Below, one piece after another: positions 54,907-63,138 of a DNA stretch of 64,000 nt. Numbering within the stretch: the stretch's first letter is position 1; each line of letters starts with the position of its first letter. The stretch is from G963666895 sp963666895 (GTDB taxonomy: Bacteria > Desulfobacterota > Desulfovibrionia > Desulfovibrionales > Desulfovibrionaceae): positions 9,163 to 73,162 of the forward strand of contig CAXXNS010000004.1 of NCBI GenBank assembly GCA_963666895.2, given 5' to 3'. The position numbers were made by a program, and so were the translations under genes. The notes beneath the pieces were generated by a model. That model had not been told where the DNA came from. It worked only from the letters and a program-made list of their open reading frames with translations, and searched no databases.

Positions 54907-55275
54907 CTAGGCCAGGAGTTTCGCGGCCTTGCCAGCCACCGTGTCGATGGCCGAGTCGTCCGGTTCGGTCTTGCCCTTTTCAAGCCCCAGGTCAGCCAGG
55001 CGCAGGTGCTCGAACCCGCTGAATCCGGCCTCCTCCAGGCACTTCCTGGCGCAGTCCAGGGGGCAGCCGTCAATGGCCAGAATCTTCGAGGCGGCCTCGG
55101 TGCTCTTGACGATGCCGGACACCCGGCCGCCGATCCCGGCCAGGCAGAACATCTTGCCCGCGCCCTCACGGGTCAGCTTGCGGGCGGCGCGGTCGGCCAC
55201 TTCGCCCACGTCGGCCGCTCCGGAACAGGAAAAGATCAGCTTGGGCGCAGCGTTGCACATACAGTCGGCACTCAT
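54907..55275 (-). CDS. DGC-domain putative zinc-binding protein
   Basis: 122 aa. The cysteines of the DGC domain are in place: FSCSGAADVGEVADRAARKL, then MFCLAGIGG and the name-giving DGCPLDCARKCLEEAG. Last gene of the ArsR-controlled unit, 33 bp after the thioredoxin-like gene. Metal binding is inferred from the family; the role is unknown. Confidence 0.88.
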   Translation of the reverse strand: MSADCMCNAAPKLIFSCSGAADVGEVADRAARKLTREGAGKMFCLAGIGGRVSGIVKSTEAASKILAIDGCPLDCARKCLEEAGFSGFEHLRLADLGLEKGKTEPDDSAIDTVAGKAAKLLA

Positions 55276-55308
55276 TTCAATCCCCTTGTCGATTGGATCG
55301 TCCCTTGG

Positions 55309-55539
55309 CTAGGACAGCATTTCCAGAAGCTCGCTCCGGGAAGGAATCCGGCCCACCACCTTGACCTCGCCGTCCACGGCCAGACCGGGCGTGGACATGA
55401 CCCCCAGGGCCATGATCTCCTGGAGGTCCTCGACCTTCTCCAGGTCGATGTCCAGGCCGTTCTCAACGGCCAGCTTCTTGATTTCCTCATAGAGCTTGGC
55501 GCACTTGGCGCAGCCCATGCCCAATACTTGAACCTTCAT
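55309..55539 (-). CDS. Small thioredoxin-fold redox protein
   Basis: 76 aa. MKVQVLGMGCAKCAKLYEEIKKL carries the CxxC redox pair (CAKC), and STPGLAVDGEVKVVGRIPS the cis-Pro loop of a thioredoxin/glutaredoxin fold. Such small thioredoxins are often encoded next to ArsP-like permeases. It starts 9 bp after the permease stop. Confidence 0.9.
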   Translation of the reverse strand: MKVQVLGMGCAKCAKLYEEIKKLAVENGLDIDLEKVEDLQEIMALGVMSTPGLAVDGEVKVVGRIPSRSELLEMLS

Positions 55540-55548
55540 GTCAGACTC

Positions 55549-56622
55549 CTAGACCACGAGATTGAAAACATAACCCACCAGCAGGATGCCCAGGCCGACC
55601 ACGGCCACGAACACGGCGATGAGCCGGATGGTGAGCACCTTCTTGAGGATGAGCATCTCGGGCAGGGACAGGGCGATGACGCTCATCATGAAGGCCAGGG
55701 CCGTGCCCAGGGCCGCGCCCTTGGCCACCAGGGCCTGGACCACGGGCACCATGCCCGCGGCGTTGGTGTACATGGGGATACCCAGGACCACGGCCAGGGG
55801 CACGGACCACCAGGCCGACCGGCCCATGAGCGAGGCCATGGCGTCCTGGGGCACGTAGCCGTGGATGCCCGCGCCCACGGCGATGCCCATGATGACGTAA
55901 ATCCAGACCTTGCCCACGATCTCGCGCACGGCCCGGGCTCCGGCCCGGAACCGTTCGGGCCAGGACATCCGCACGGACGCGCCCGCGGCCGATCCCATGG
56001 CCAGCTGCTTGCGCACCCACTCCTGAAGCAGGGGCTCCAGGTTGAGCCTGCCCATGACGAACCCGGCCGTCATGGCCACGGCCAGCCCCAGTCCAGCATA
56101 GAGCAGGGCCACCTTCCAGCCGAACATGCCGAAGAGCAGGGCCAGGGCCACCTCGTTGACCATGGGCGCGGCGATGAGAAAGGAAAAGGTCACGCCCAGG
56201 GGCACCCCGGCCGTGACGAAGCCCACGAACAGGGGCACGGCCGAGCAGGAGCAGAACGGCGTGGCCACGCCCAGCAGGGCGGCCAGCACGTTGCCCAGGC
56301 CCCTCCGCCTGCCCGCCAGGATGCGGCGGGTGGCCTCGGGGGTGAAGAAGCTGCGGAGCACGCCCACGAAGAACACGATGAGCACCAGGAGCAGGAGCAC
56401 CTTGGGCGTGTCGTAGACAAAGAAGCGAACCGCGTCGCCCAGGTGCGCGGCCGGGTCCAGGCCGAGCAGGGAAAAGGTGAACCAGTCGGCCAGCCTTGGC
56501 AGATTCACGTAGGCCAGCCACCACAGGGCCAACCCCGCGATGCCGCCAGCCAGCCAGGGCAGGAGCCGGGCCGAATCCTTTTGCGGGGCCTGCCCGCAGG
56601 CGCACGCTTGTTTGGCGCTCAT
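55549..56622 (-). CDS. ArsP-type permease
   Basis: 357 aa with eight or more helices. ATPFCSCSAVPLFVGF holds the conserved cysteine motif of the PF03773-type permeases, and SFLIAAPMVNEVALALLFG follows. Relatives export organic arsenicals or are of unknown specificity. A Cys-rich N-terminus (ACACGQAP) could bind metal. It is directly downstream of the ArsR-family gene. Confidence 0.88.
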   Translation of the reverse strand: MSAKQACACGQAPQKDSARLLPWLAGGIAGLALWWLAYVNLPRLADWFTFSLLGLDPAAHLGDAVRFFVYDTPKVLLLLVLIVFFVGVLRSFFTPEATRRILAGRRRGLGNVLAALLGVATPFCSCSAVPLFVGFVTAGVPLGVTFSFLIAAPMVNEVALALLFGMFGWKVALLYAGLGLAVAMTAGFVMGRLNLEPLLQEWVRKQLAMGSAAGASVRMSWPERFRAGARAVREIVGKVWIYVIMGIAVGAGIHGYVPQDAMASLMGRSAWWSVPLAVVLGIPMYTNAAGMVPVVQALVAKGAALGTALAFMMSVIALSLPEMLILKKVLTIRLIAVFVAVVGLGILLVGYVFNLVV

Positions 56623-56655
56623 ATCTTGTCGTCCTTTTCAGCAGAGGTTGGGGGA

Positions 56656-57015
56656 TCAGGCCGTGAGGTTGTCCCCGGACAAGGGCAGCCGCTTGAGCAC
56701 GGCCAGCCGGGCGTCCAGGTCCTGGCGCAGAAAGGCGTCCACGCAGTTCAGGAACTGGGGCAGGCAGGCCATCTCCAGCCGGTAGAAGGCCTGGTTGCCC
56801 TGGCGGCGGGCCGAGACCACGCCGGTCTCCTTGAGCAGGGCCAGGTGCTTAGACACGGTCGACATGTCCGAGCCCACCAGTTCCCGCAGCTCGCACACGC
56901 ACTGCTCGCCAGTGGCCAGGGCCTGGAGCATGGCCAGCCGGGCCGGATGGCCCAGGGCCCTGAACACCTTGGCCCTTGCCTCAAACTCCTGCGATTTTCC
57001 GGAAGCGTTCTTCAT
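56656..57015 (-). CDS. ArsR-family metalloregulator
   Basis: 119 aa. The winged helix has GHPARLAMLQAL and the recognition helix DMSTVSKHLALLKETG. The CVCEL motif is the classic ArsR metal/arsenite-binding site in the third helix, so the protein should leave DNA when thiol-binding metal(loid)s are present. It heads the permease-thioredoxin-DGC unit. It is divergent from the caspase-like gene. Confidence 0.92.
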   Translation of the reverse strand: MKNASGKSQEFEARAKVFRALGHPARLAMLQALATGEQCVCELRELVGSDMSTVSKHLALLKETGVVSARRQGNQAFYRLEMACLPQFLNCVDAFLRQDLDARLAVLKRLPLSGDNLTA

Positions 57016-57036
57016 GCGTCACCTCAGTTTGCCTTG

Positions 57037-57052
57037 TTGGCAATTTAGCCAA
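57037..57052. promoter_or_regulatory. Probable ArsR operator
   Basis: TTGGC-AATTTA-GCCAA is a perfect dyad 22 bp upstream of the arsR-like ATG in an A/T-rich stretch. A second pair, TTGCC-N4-GGCAA, overlaps it. Position and A/T-rich centre fit an autoregulatory site. Confidence 0.6.
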
Positions 57053-57154
57053 ATAGCCACAAATGTCAAGTTGAAATTTGGAGGTACAAATATTGCTGTG
57101 TTCCGGGCATTGGAAGGAATTGCCCACCCGGCTCCAGCCGGACAGGAACGCGAC

Positions 57155-58546
57155 ATGAACATCCGCCTGCCCTTCACCTTGCGCGTGGCCATTGTTTTGG
57201 TCTTCGGCGTGCTGCTGTCCGTGGTCCGAACCATGGCCGCGCCCGGTGCGCACCAGCCCCGCCTGGCCCTGGTGGTGGGCAACGCCCGCTACGCCGTGGC
57301 TCCGCTGGCCAACGCGGCCAACGACGCCGAGGACATGGCCCGGACATTGAGCGGGCTGGGCTTCGACGTCATGCTCCAGACCGACGCGGACAAACGTTCC
57401 ATGCTGGCCGCCCTGGACGAGTTCCACGCCCGGCTCAGGCAGACCGGGGCCGTGGGCCTGTTCTACTACGCCGGGCACGGGGTGCAGCTCAATGACCGCA
57501 ACTACCTGCTGCCCGTGGACGCGCGCGTGCTGACCGGCTCGGACGTGGAGTTCGAGGGGCTGGATGCGGGCCGCGTGCTGGCGCGCATGGAGGACGCGGG
57601 CAATCCCCTGAACATCGTCATCCTGGACGCCTGCCGGGACAACCCCTTCCCGGCCGCGTTCCGCGCCCCGGCCACGGGCCTGGCCCGCATGGACGCCCCG
57701 CGCGGGGCCATCGTGGCTTACGCCACCGGCCCGGGACAGGCGGCCCTGGACGGCCGCGAAGGCCGCAACGGGGTGTACACCAAGCATTTGCTGGCGGTCA
57801 TGGGCCTGCCCGGCCTGACCCTGGAGCAGGTCTTCAAGCTGGTCCGGGTGCGCGTGGCCCAGGAGACCGGCGAGCGGCAGATCCCCTGGGAATCCTCCTG
57901 CCTCATGGGCGAGTTCTATTTCGCCGGGCCCAAACCGGCTACGGAAACCATCGCCCAGGAAACCATCGCCCAAAAAACCGGGGTCCAGGTGGGACAGGCC
58001 ACCGTGCCCAACACGGCCCTGGCCCAGCGCGAAGCCCGGCTGGCCCAGCGCGAGGCCGAGCTGGACGCCCAGGCCCGGGAGCTGGCCGAGGCCCTGGCCC
58101 GGCTGGAGAAACGGCCCGAGGCGGAACAGGCCCCCGGGTCCTCCACCCTGCCCAAGCCCGTGGCCGTAAAGTCCGAGCCTGAACAGGCCCCGAAGCAGGC
58201 CGGGGGCACCCCCACTGGCACCTGGGCCATCACCGGCCCGGACAAGCGCGTGGGCGAGCACGCCTCCTACCTGACCCTGACCCGCACCCCGGACGGCCTG
58301 GCCGCGGCCATCCACTCCACGGCCGGGGCCCGCAACGTGGTCCTGGGCCTGATCCGGGACAAGGACAGCATGGTCTTCGAGTGGCGCTCCCAGCTGGACC
58401 AGTACGTCATGTCCACCCTGGTCAGGGCCGACCTGGGCCAGGGACGGGCGGCCGGATACTCGGCCATCCCCCTGGTCTTCGAGCCCATCGCCGGGGACTG
58501 GGGCACGCCCGGCCAGCCCAGCCAAGGCTGGCTCATACGGCAGTAG
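57155..58546 (+). CDS. Exported caspase-like (C14) protein
   Basis: 463 aa from an ATG with AGGA upstream. A hydrophobic signal (about 8-28) is followed by a caspase p20-like domain with the catalytic pair His108 (FYYAGHGVQ) and Cys160 (ILDACRDNPF). After it come an Ala/Glu/Gln coiled-coil stretch (about 290-330), a Pro-rich linker, and about 120 residues (GTWAITGPDKRVGEH) of unknown type. Bacterial caspase homologues cleave at basic residues or act in protein networks; the target is unknown. Divergent from the ArsR operon. Confidence 0.87.
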   Translation: MNIRLPFTLRVAIVLVFGVLLSVVRTMAAPGAHQPRLALVVGNARYAVAPLANAANDAEDMARTLSGLGFDVMLQTDADKRSMLAALDEFHARLRQTGAVGLFYYAGHGVQLNDRNYLLPVDARVLTGSDVEFEGLDAGRVLARMEDAGNPLNIVILDACRDNPFPAAFRAPATGLARMDAPRGAIVAYATGPGQAALDGREGRNGVYTKHLLAVMGLPGLTLEQVFKLVRVRVAQETGERQIPWESSCLMGEFYFAGPKPATETIAQETIAQKTGVQVGQATVPNTALAQREARLAQREAELDAQARELAEALARLEKRPEAEQAPGSSTLPKPVAVKSEPEQAPKQAGGTPTGTWAITGPDKRVGEHASYLTLTRTPDGLAAAIHSTAGARNVVLGLIRDKDSMVFEWRSQLDQYVMSTLVRADLGQGRAAGYSAIPLVFEPIAGDWGTPGQPSQGWLIRQ

Positions 58547-58613
58547 CCCGGCCTTCCCGGCGTTGACAGCCCTGCGGAATTGGTCAAAAGTGCCTTGCAA
58601 AACAAGGCGCCCC

Positions 58614-59831
58614 ATGCAGGAACTCATTCTCGTCCACGTCACCGGCACGGACCGGCCCGGCCTGACCGCCTCCCTGACCGAGGTGCTGGCCGGCTACGGC
58701 GTGCACATCCTGGACATCGGCCAGGTGGTCATCCACAACTTCCTGACCCTGGGCATCCTCATCCGCATCCCGGCCGAAGCCGAGAGCGCCCCCATTGTCA
58801 AGGACCTGCTGTTCCGGGCACACGAGCTGGGCATCCAACTCAAGCTCCACCCCCTGGACCCGGAGGACTACGAGGCCTGGGTGGAGGGCCAGGGCAAGGA
58901 GCGGCGCATCGTCACCCTGCTGGCCCGGGCCGTGAGCGCCGGCCAGATCGCGCGCATCGCCGCGGTGCTGGCCGACAACGGCCTGAACATCGAGACCATC
59001 CACCGCCTGTCCGGCCGGGTGCCGCTCAATTCGGACAAGCCCGCCCCGCGCCTGGCCTGCGTGGAGATCTCGGTGCGCGGCACGCCCCCGGACCCGGTGG
59101 CCCTGAAGCAGGGCTTCATGTCCGTGTCCGCGGACCTGGGCGTGGACATCGCCTTTCAGGAGGACAACGCCTACCGCCGCAACCGCCGCCTTCTGGCCCT
59201 GGACATGGACTCCACCCTCATCGCGGCCGAGGTCATCGACGAGCTGGCCCGGCGGGCCGGGTCGGGCGAGGAAGTGGCCGCCATCACGGAACGGGCCATG
59301 CGCGGGGAGATGGACTTCAAGCAGAGCCTGGCCATGCGGCTGTCCACCCTGGCCGGGCTGGAGGAGCGGGTGCTCGAGGAGGTGGCCGCGGACCTGCCCC
59401 TGTCCGAGGGGGCCGAGCGGCTCATGGAGAACCTCAAGCGCCTGGGCTACAAGGTGGCCATCATCTCCGGCGGGTTCACCTATTTCGGCGAACGGCTGGC
59501 CAAGCGCCTGGGCATCGACTACGTGTTCGCCAACCAGTTGGAGATCAAGGACCACAAACTGACCGGCCGCGTACTGGGCGAGATCGTGGACGCCTCCCGC
59601 AAGGCCGAGATCCTGACCGACCTCGCGGCCAGGGAGGGCATCAGCCTGCAGCAGGTGGTGGCCGTGGGCGACGGAGCCAACGACCTGCCCATGCTCGGCG
59701 TGGCCGGCCTCGGCATCGCCTACCACGCCAAGCCCAAGGTCCGCCGGGACGCCTCCCAGTCCATCTCCACCCTGGGCCTGGACTCCATCCTGTACATCAT
59801 GGGCCTCAGGGACCGGGAGATCACGGGTTGA
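58614..59831 (+). CDS. serB: Phosphoserine phosphatase with two ACT domains
   Basis: 405 aa from MQELILVHVTGTDRPGL. Two ACT-type domains fill about 1-85 and 95-185, suited to amino-acid feedback. The HAD core follows: DMDST (Asp197 nucleophile, Asp199), SGGFTYFGERLAKRLG, and GDGANDLPML for metal binding. It makes serine from phosphoserine. It is longer than the simple SerB because of the ACT pair. Confidence 0.95.
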   Translation: MQELILVHVTGTDRPGLTASLTEVLAGYGVHILDIGQVVIHNFLTLGILIRIPAEAESAPIVKDLLFRAHELGIQLKLHPLDPEDYEAWVEGQGKERRIVTLLARAVSAGQIARIAAVLADNGLNIETIHRLSGRVPLNSDKPAPRLACVEISVRGTPPDPVALKQGFMSVSADLGVDIAFQEDNAYRRNRRLLALDMDSTLIAAEVIDELARRAGSGEEVAAITERAMRGEMDFKQSLAMRLSTLAGLEERVLEEVAADLPLSEGAERLMENLKRLGYKVAIISGGFTYFGERLAKRLGIDYVFANQLEIKDHKLTGRVLGEIVDASRKAEILTDLAAREGISLQQVVAVGDGANDLPMLGVAGLGIAYHAKPKVRRDASQSISTLGLDSILYIMGLRDREITG

Positions 59832-59920
59832 GCCCTCAGGGCAATTTCGTGTTCCATGTGCGCAATTTTTACGCTGGCCGATCCCTGCCGCGCACGGGGA
59901 TGAAAAAATAAAATCAATTG

Positions 59921-59937
59921 TTACAAGGTGTTTGTAA
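59921..59937. promoter_or_regulatory. Dyad upstream of the second sigma-54 promoter
   Basis: TTACAA-N5-TTGTAA is a perfect inverted repeat ending 3 bp before the sigma-54 promoter. It is nearer than normal enhancer sites, so it may be a repressor site. Confidence 0.55.
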
Positions 59938-59940
59938 TGT

Positions 59941-59956
59941 TGGCACGGCCGTTGCT
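59941..59956 (+). promoter_or_regulatory. Sigma-54 promoter of the glycine-zipper lipoprotein
   Basis: TGGCACG-GCCG-TTGCT matches the sigma-54 consensus without mismatch, with GG and GC 10 bases apart. The predicted start is near 59967, leaving a leader of about 69 nt with a GAGG-TAAA-CCTC hairpin and an AAGGAGG site. Confidence 0.9.
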
Positions 59957-60035
59957 CAGTTTGGGATGACGAATAAACACGCCTTTGATATGGTGAGGTA
60001 AACCTCTGAGAGAGGGGTCGCTAAGGAGGATCGTC

Positions 60036-60473
60036 ATGTTCAAGAGAATGATTTTACTTTTCGCCCTGCTGGCCATGCTCACGGCCTGCGCCAACAAGGC
60101 GCAGCAGGGAGCGGTGGGCGGCGCCACCGCGGGCGCGCTCATCGGCGCCCTGACGGCGGGGAACAAGGTCCAGGGCGCGGCCATCGGCGCGGGCGCCGGC
60201 CTGCTCCTGGGCTACATCATCGGGAACGAGCTGGACAAGATGGACCGCGAGAACATCTCCAACACCCTGGAGACCACGCCCAGCGGCCAGACCACGACCT
60301 GGCGCAATCCCGACTCGGGCTACTACTATCAGGCCACCCCGCAGGCGGCCTACTACCAGGACGACCGCATCTACCGCGACGTCGAGATCGAGACCACCAT
60401 CGACGGCCGCACCGAGATCGTCCACGCCAAGGCCTACCGCAACCCGGACGGCTCCTGGCAGCTCGTGCAGTAG
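60036..60473 (+). CDS. Glycine-zipper outer-membrane lipoprotein
   Basis: 145 aa with strong AAGGAGG. The lipobox ends at Cys18 (LTAC). A glycine-zipper segment (GAVGGATAGALIGALTAGNKVQGAAIGAGAGLLLGYIIG) could span or insert into a membrane. The rest is a soluble Tyr-rich domain (SGYYYQATPQAAYYQ, then DGSWQLV) like that of 17-kDa surface-antigen lipoproteins. Regulated by a sigma-54 promoter, so its expression should respond to a specific signal. Confidence 0.88.
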   Translation: MFKRMILLFALLAMLTACANKAQQGAVGGATAGALIGALTAGNKVQGAAIGAGAGLLLGYIIGNELDKMDRENISNTLETTPSGQTTTWRNPDSGYYYQATPQAAYYQDDRIYRDVEIETTIDGRTEIVHAKAYRNPDGSWQLVQ

Positions 60474-60490
60474 CCCGTTCCCATTCCAAA

Positions 60491-60534
60491 ACGAACAAGC
60501 CCCCTCCGGCACAGGTTGGAGGGGGCTTGTTCGT
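60491..60534 (+). terminator. Bidirectional terminator
   Basis: A perfect 17-bp stem (60491-60507 with 60518-60534) with a 10-nt loop, between the lipoprotein gene and the convergent carbamoyltransferase gene. It can stop transcription from both sides, although T-runs are short. Confidence 0.85.
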
Positions 60535-60552
60535 TGTCCTGTGGATTGAGAA

Positions 60553-62418
60553 TCAATCCAGTCCGTACTGGTCGCGCCAACTGCCGCGCTCGCGCCACTC
60601 GGGCTGGTCCTCCTTGGCGAACAACCGGTTGCCGATGACCAGATAGTCCATCTCCGTGCGCATGAAGCAGGCGTAGGCGTCCTCCGGGGTGCAGACGATG
60701 GGCTCGCCCCGGACGTTGAAGCTGGTGTTCACCAGCACCGGGCAGCCCTGCTCCCTGCGGAAGGTGTCGAGAAGCGACCAGTAACGGAAATTGGTATTCT
60801 TGCCGACCGATTGGATGCGGGCCGAGTTGTCCACGTGGGTCACGGCCGGAAATCTCGGACCGGGTGACGTAGAGCCGATCGTACATGGACATGCCCTCGT
60901 AGCCCGGGGGCAGCTCCCCGCGCCGGGCCTTGGCCACCGGGGTGCCACCAGGAGCATGTACGGCGAGGCGTGGTCCAGGTCGAACCAGTCGGCCAGCTCC
61001 TCCTCCATCACGGACGGGGCGAACGGCCGGAACCCCTCGCGGTACTTGATCTTCAGGTTCAGCTTGCGCTGCATGGTCGGGTTGCGCGGATCGCCCAGGA
61101 TGCTGCGGTTGCCCAGGGGCGCGCGGGGCCGTACTCCATGCGGCCCTGGAACCAGCCCACCGCGTTGCCCTTGGCCAGCAGCCGGGGCCACGGCCGAGTA
61201 CAGGGCCTGGTCGTCCTCGTACAGGGTGTTGGGCGCGCCCGTTCGCCGGGCCATGCGTTGGCAATCCTTGTCGTCGTAGGCCGGGCCCAGGTAGGCGCCG
61301 CGCATGGCGTCCGGGGGCCGCCACCGTACGGTCGCGCCCGAGCCAGATGTGCCGGGCGGCCAGGGCCGCGCCCAGGGCGCCGCCCGCGTCACCGGCAGCG
61401 GGCTGGATCCAGATGTCCTTGAACAGGCCCGAGCGCAGCAGCTTGCCGTTGGCCACGCAGTTCAGGGCCACGCCCCCGGCCATGACCAGGTTGTCCAGGC
61501 CGGTGACCTCCCGGGCCGTACCGGCCAGGCGCAGCACCACGTCCTCGGTGACCGACTGCACGGCCAGAGCCAGGTCCATGTACTCCTGCCCGATCTCGGT
61601 CTCGGGCTGCCGGGGCTCGACACCGAACAGGGTGTGCCAGGCGTCCTCGCAGCACATGGTCAGCCCGGTGGCGAAGTTGAAATAGTCCATGTTCAGGAGC
61701 AGGGAGCCGTCCGGCCGTCAGGTCCAGGAGCTGGTCCAGGATGGCCGGCCTTGAACCGCTGCACGCGCTCACCGCCCGCGTGCCCGTAGGGCGCCAGGCC
61801 CATGAGCTTGTACTCGCCCGAGTTGACCTTGAACCCGCAATAGGCCGTGAACGCGCTGTAGAGCAGGCCCAGGGAGTGGGGGAAGTGCAGCTCCCGGTGC
61901 ACGGTGACGTCCTTGCCCCGGCCCGAGCAGATGGTGGTGGTGGCCCACTCGCCCACCCCGTCCACGGTCAGGATGGCCGCCTCCTCGAATGGAGAGGGAT
62001 AGAAGGCGCTGGCCGCGTGGGACAGGTGGTGCTCCGGGAACAGGACCTTGGGCTTGGCCTTGCCGAAGCGGCGCAGCTCGTCGGCCAGGAGCTTGCGCAT
62101 GAAGAGCTTTTCCTTGACCCACACCGGCACCGCGGACAGGAAGCTGCCCAGCCCCTGGGGCGCGAAGGCGTGGTAGGTCTCCAAAAGGCGCTCGAACTTG
62201 AGGTAGGGCTTGTCGTAAAAGGCCACGGCGGTCAGGTCGCCCAGGTCCAGCCCGGCCTCCTGGAGCACGTAGCCCACCGCGCCGCGCGGGAACGAGGCGT
62301 CGTGCTTGACGCGGCTGAAGCGCTCCTCCTGGGCCGCGGCCTCGACCTCGCCGTCCAGGAGAAGGACCGCGGCGGAGTCGTGGTAAAAGGCCGAGATTCC
62401 CAGGATGGCTTCAGGCAT
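60553..62418 (-). CDS. NodU/CmcH-type carbamoyltransferase (several apparent +1 frameshifts)
   Basis: About 618 aa after removing nine extra bases near 61740, 61714, 61320, 61181, 61127 (two), 60942 (two) and 60850. The N-terminal domain has ILGISAFYHDSAAVLL and the metal-binding HHLSHAASAFYPSPF, plus VDGVGEWATT. The C-terminal domain has MEYGPRALGNRS and VNTSFNVRGEPIVCTPEDA. These enzymes transfer a carbamoyl group from carbamoyl phosphate to a sugar or other hydroxyl. It is followed upstream by DUF5989 and SxtJ-like genes, a recurrent trio. Confidence 0.9.
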
Positions 62419-62425
62419 GGCTTCC

Positions 62426-62576
62426 TTAGAAGATGGCGTAGATGAACGGGGCCACGGCCGACCCCGGGGCGAGCACGATGAGCACGCCGAAGAGGATCAG
62501 CACCAGGACGATGGGCAACAGCCAGAACTTCTTTCGTACCCTGAGGAAATTCCAGAGATCGCGCAAAAAAGTCCAT
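62426..62576 (-). CDS. DUF5989 family small membrane protein (one apparent +1 frameshift)
   Basis: 49 aa when one T of the six-T run (plus-strand A at 62565-62570) is removed. It reads MDFLRDLWNFLRVRKKFWLLP, a hydrophobic helix (IVLVLILFGVLIVLA) and SAVAPFIYAIF. Amphipathic start plus single helix is the DUF5989 pattern. It stands between the SxtJ-like gene and the carbamoyltransferase, where such genes usually occur. Function unknown. Confidence 0.75.
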
Positions 62577-62589
62577 GCCTCTCCCCCGT

Positions 62590-63007
62590 CTAGAAGGGCT
62601 GCTCCACGTCGGAGGAGGAATAGGTATGGTCGCGGACCTCGAAGACCGACTCGTCCCCCTGCTTGAACTGGTTGAGCCGCAGGGTGTCCTTACCCAGCTT
62701 GCGGCGCAGCAGGCCGACCGGGGTGACCACCCCGTAGAAGGCCAGGGAGATAAGGAGCCTGGACACCACCATGCCCATGAGGTTGGACAGGGCGAACCAG
62801 ACGTGGCCCGCGGGAGTGAACAGCCTGGGGGAGACCATGTCCAGCAGGAGCAGCAGCCCGGCCGCAAAGGGCCCAGCCAGGCCAGGGGTTGATCCAGAAC
62901 AGGATCAGGCAGACCAGGGACAGGGCCATGCCCGTGTCCCGGGCCTGGGCGCGGGTGATGGTCCGGGGCCAGATGTCCCGGAGAGTCTTGCCGGTTCGAT
63001 CGATCAT
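62590..63007 (-). CDS. SxtJ-family membrane protein (one apparent +1 frameshift)
   Basis: 138 aa after removing one extra C near 62892. It starts MIDRTGKTLRDIWPRTITRAQ and has two or three helices (GMALSLVCLILFWINPW, AGPFAAGLLLLLDM, LMGMVVSRLLISLAFYGVVTPVGLLRRKLG). The order SxtJ-DUF5989-carbamoyltransferase recurs widely in bacteria, which suggests one pathway, but the product is unknown. Confidence 0.75.
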
Positions 63008-63082
63008 GAGGCCGCTCCCTGCATTGCTGGGCCCTGTCTAATGCAGAAGTCCCAAAAAAACAAGCTGAACCGCCTGCGGCAA

Positions 63083-63112
63083 GGGGCGGGAGCCGCTTAC
63101 GGCCCCCGCCCC
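63083..63112 (-). terminator. Putative terminator or stem downstream of phoH
   Basis: GGGGCGGG (63083-63090) pairs with CCCGCCCC, and an inner GCCG/CGGC extends the stem. The nearest T-run on the minus strand is about 25 nt further on, so its efficiency is unclear. Confidence 0.5.
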
Positions 63113-63138
63113 TGTTCTGCTGCTTATCGGATGGTTCG

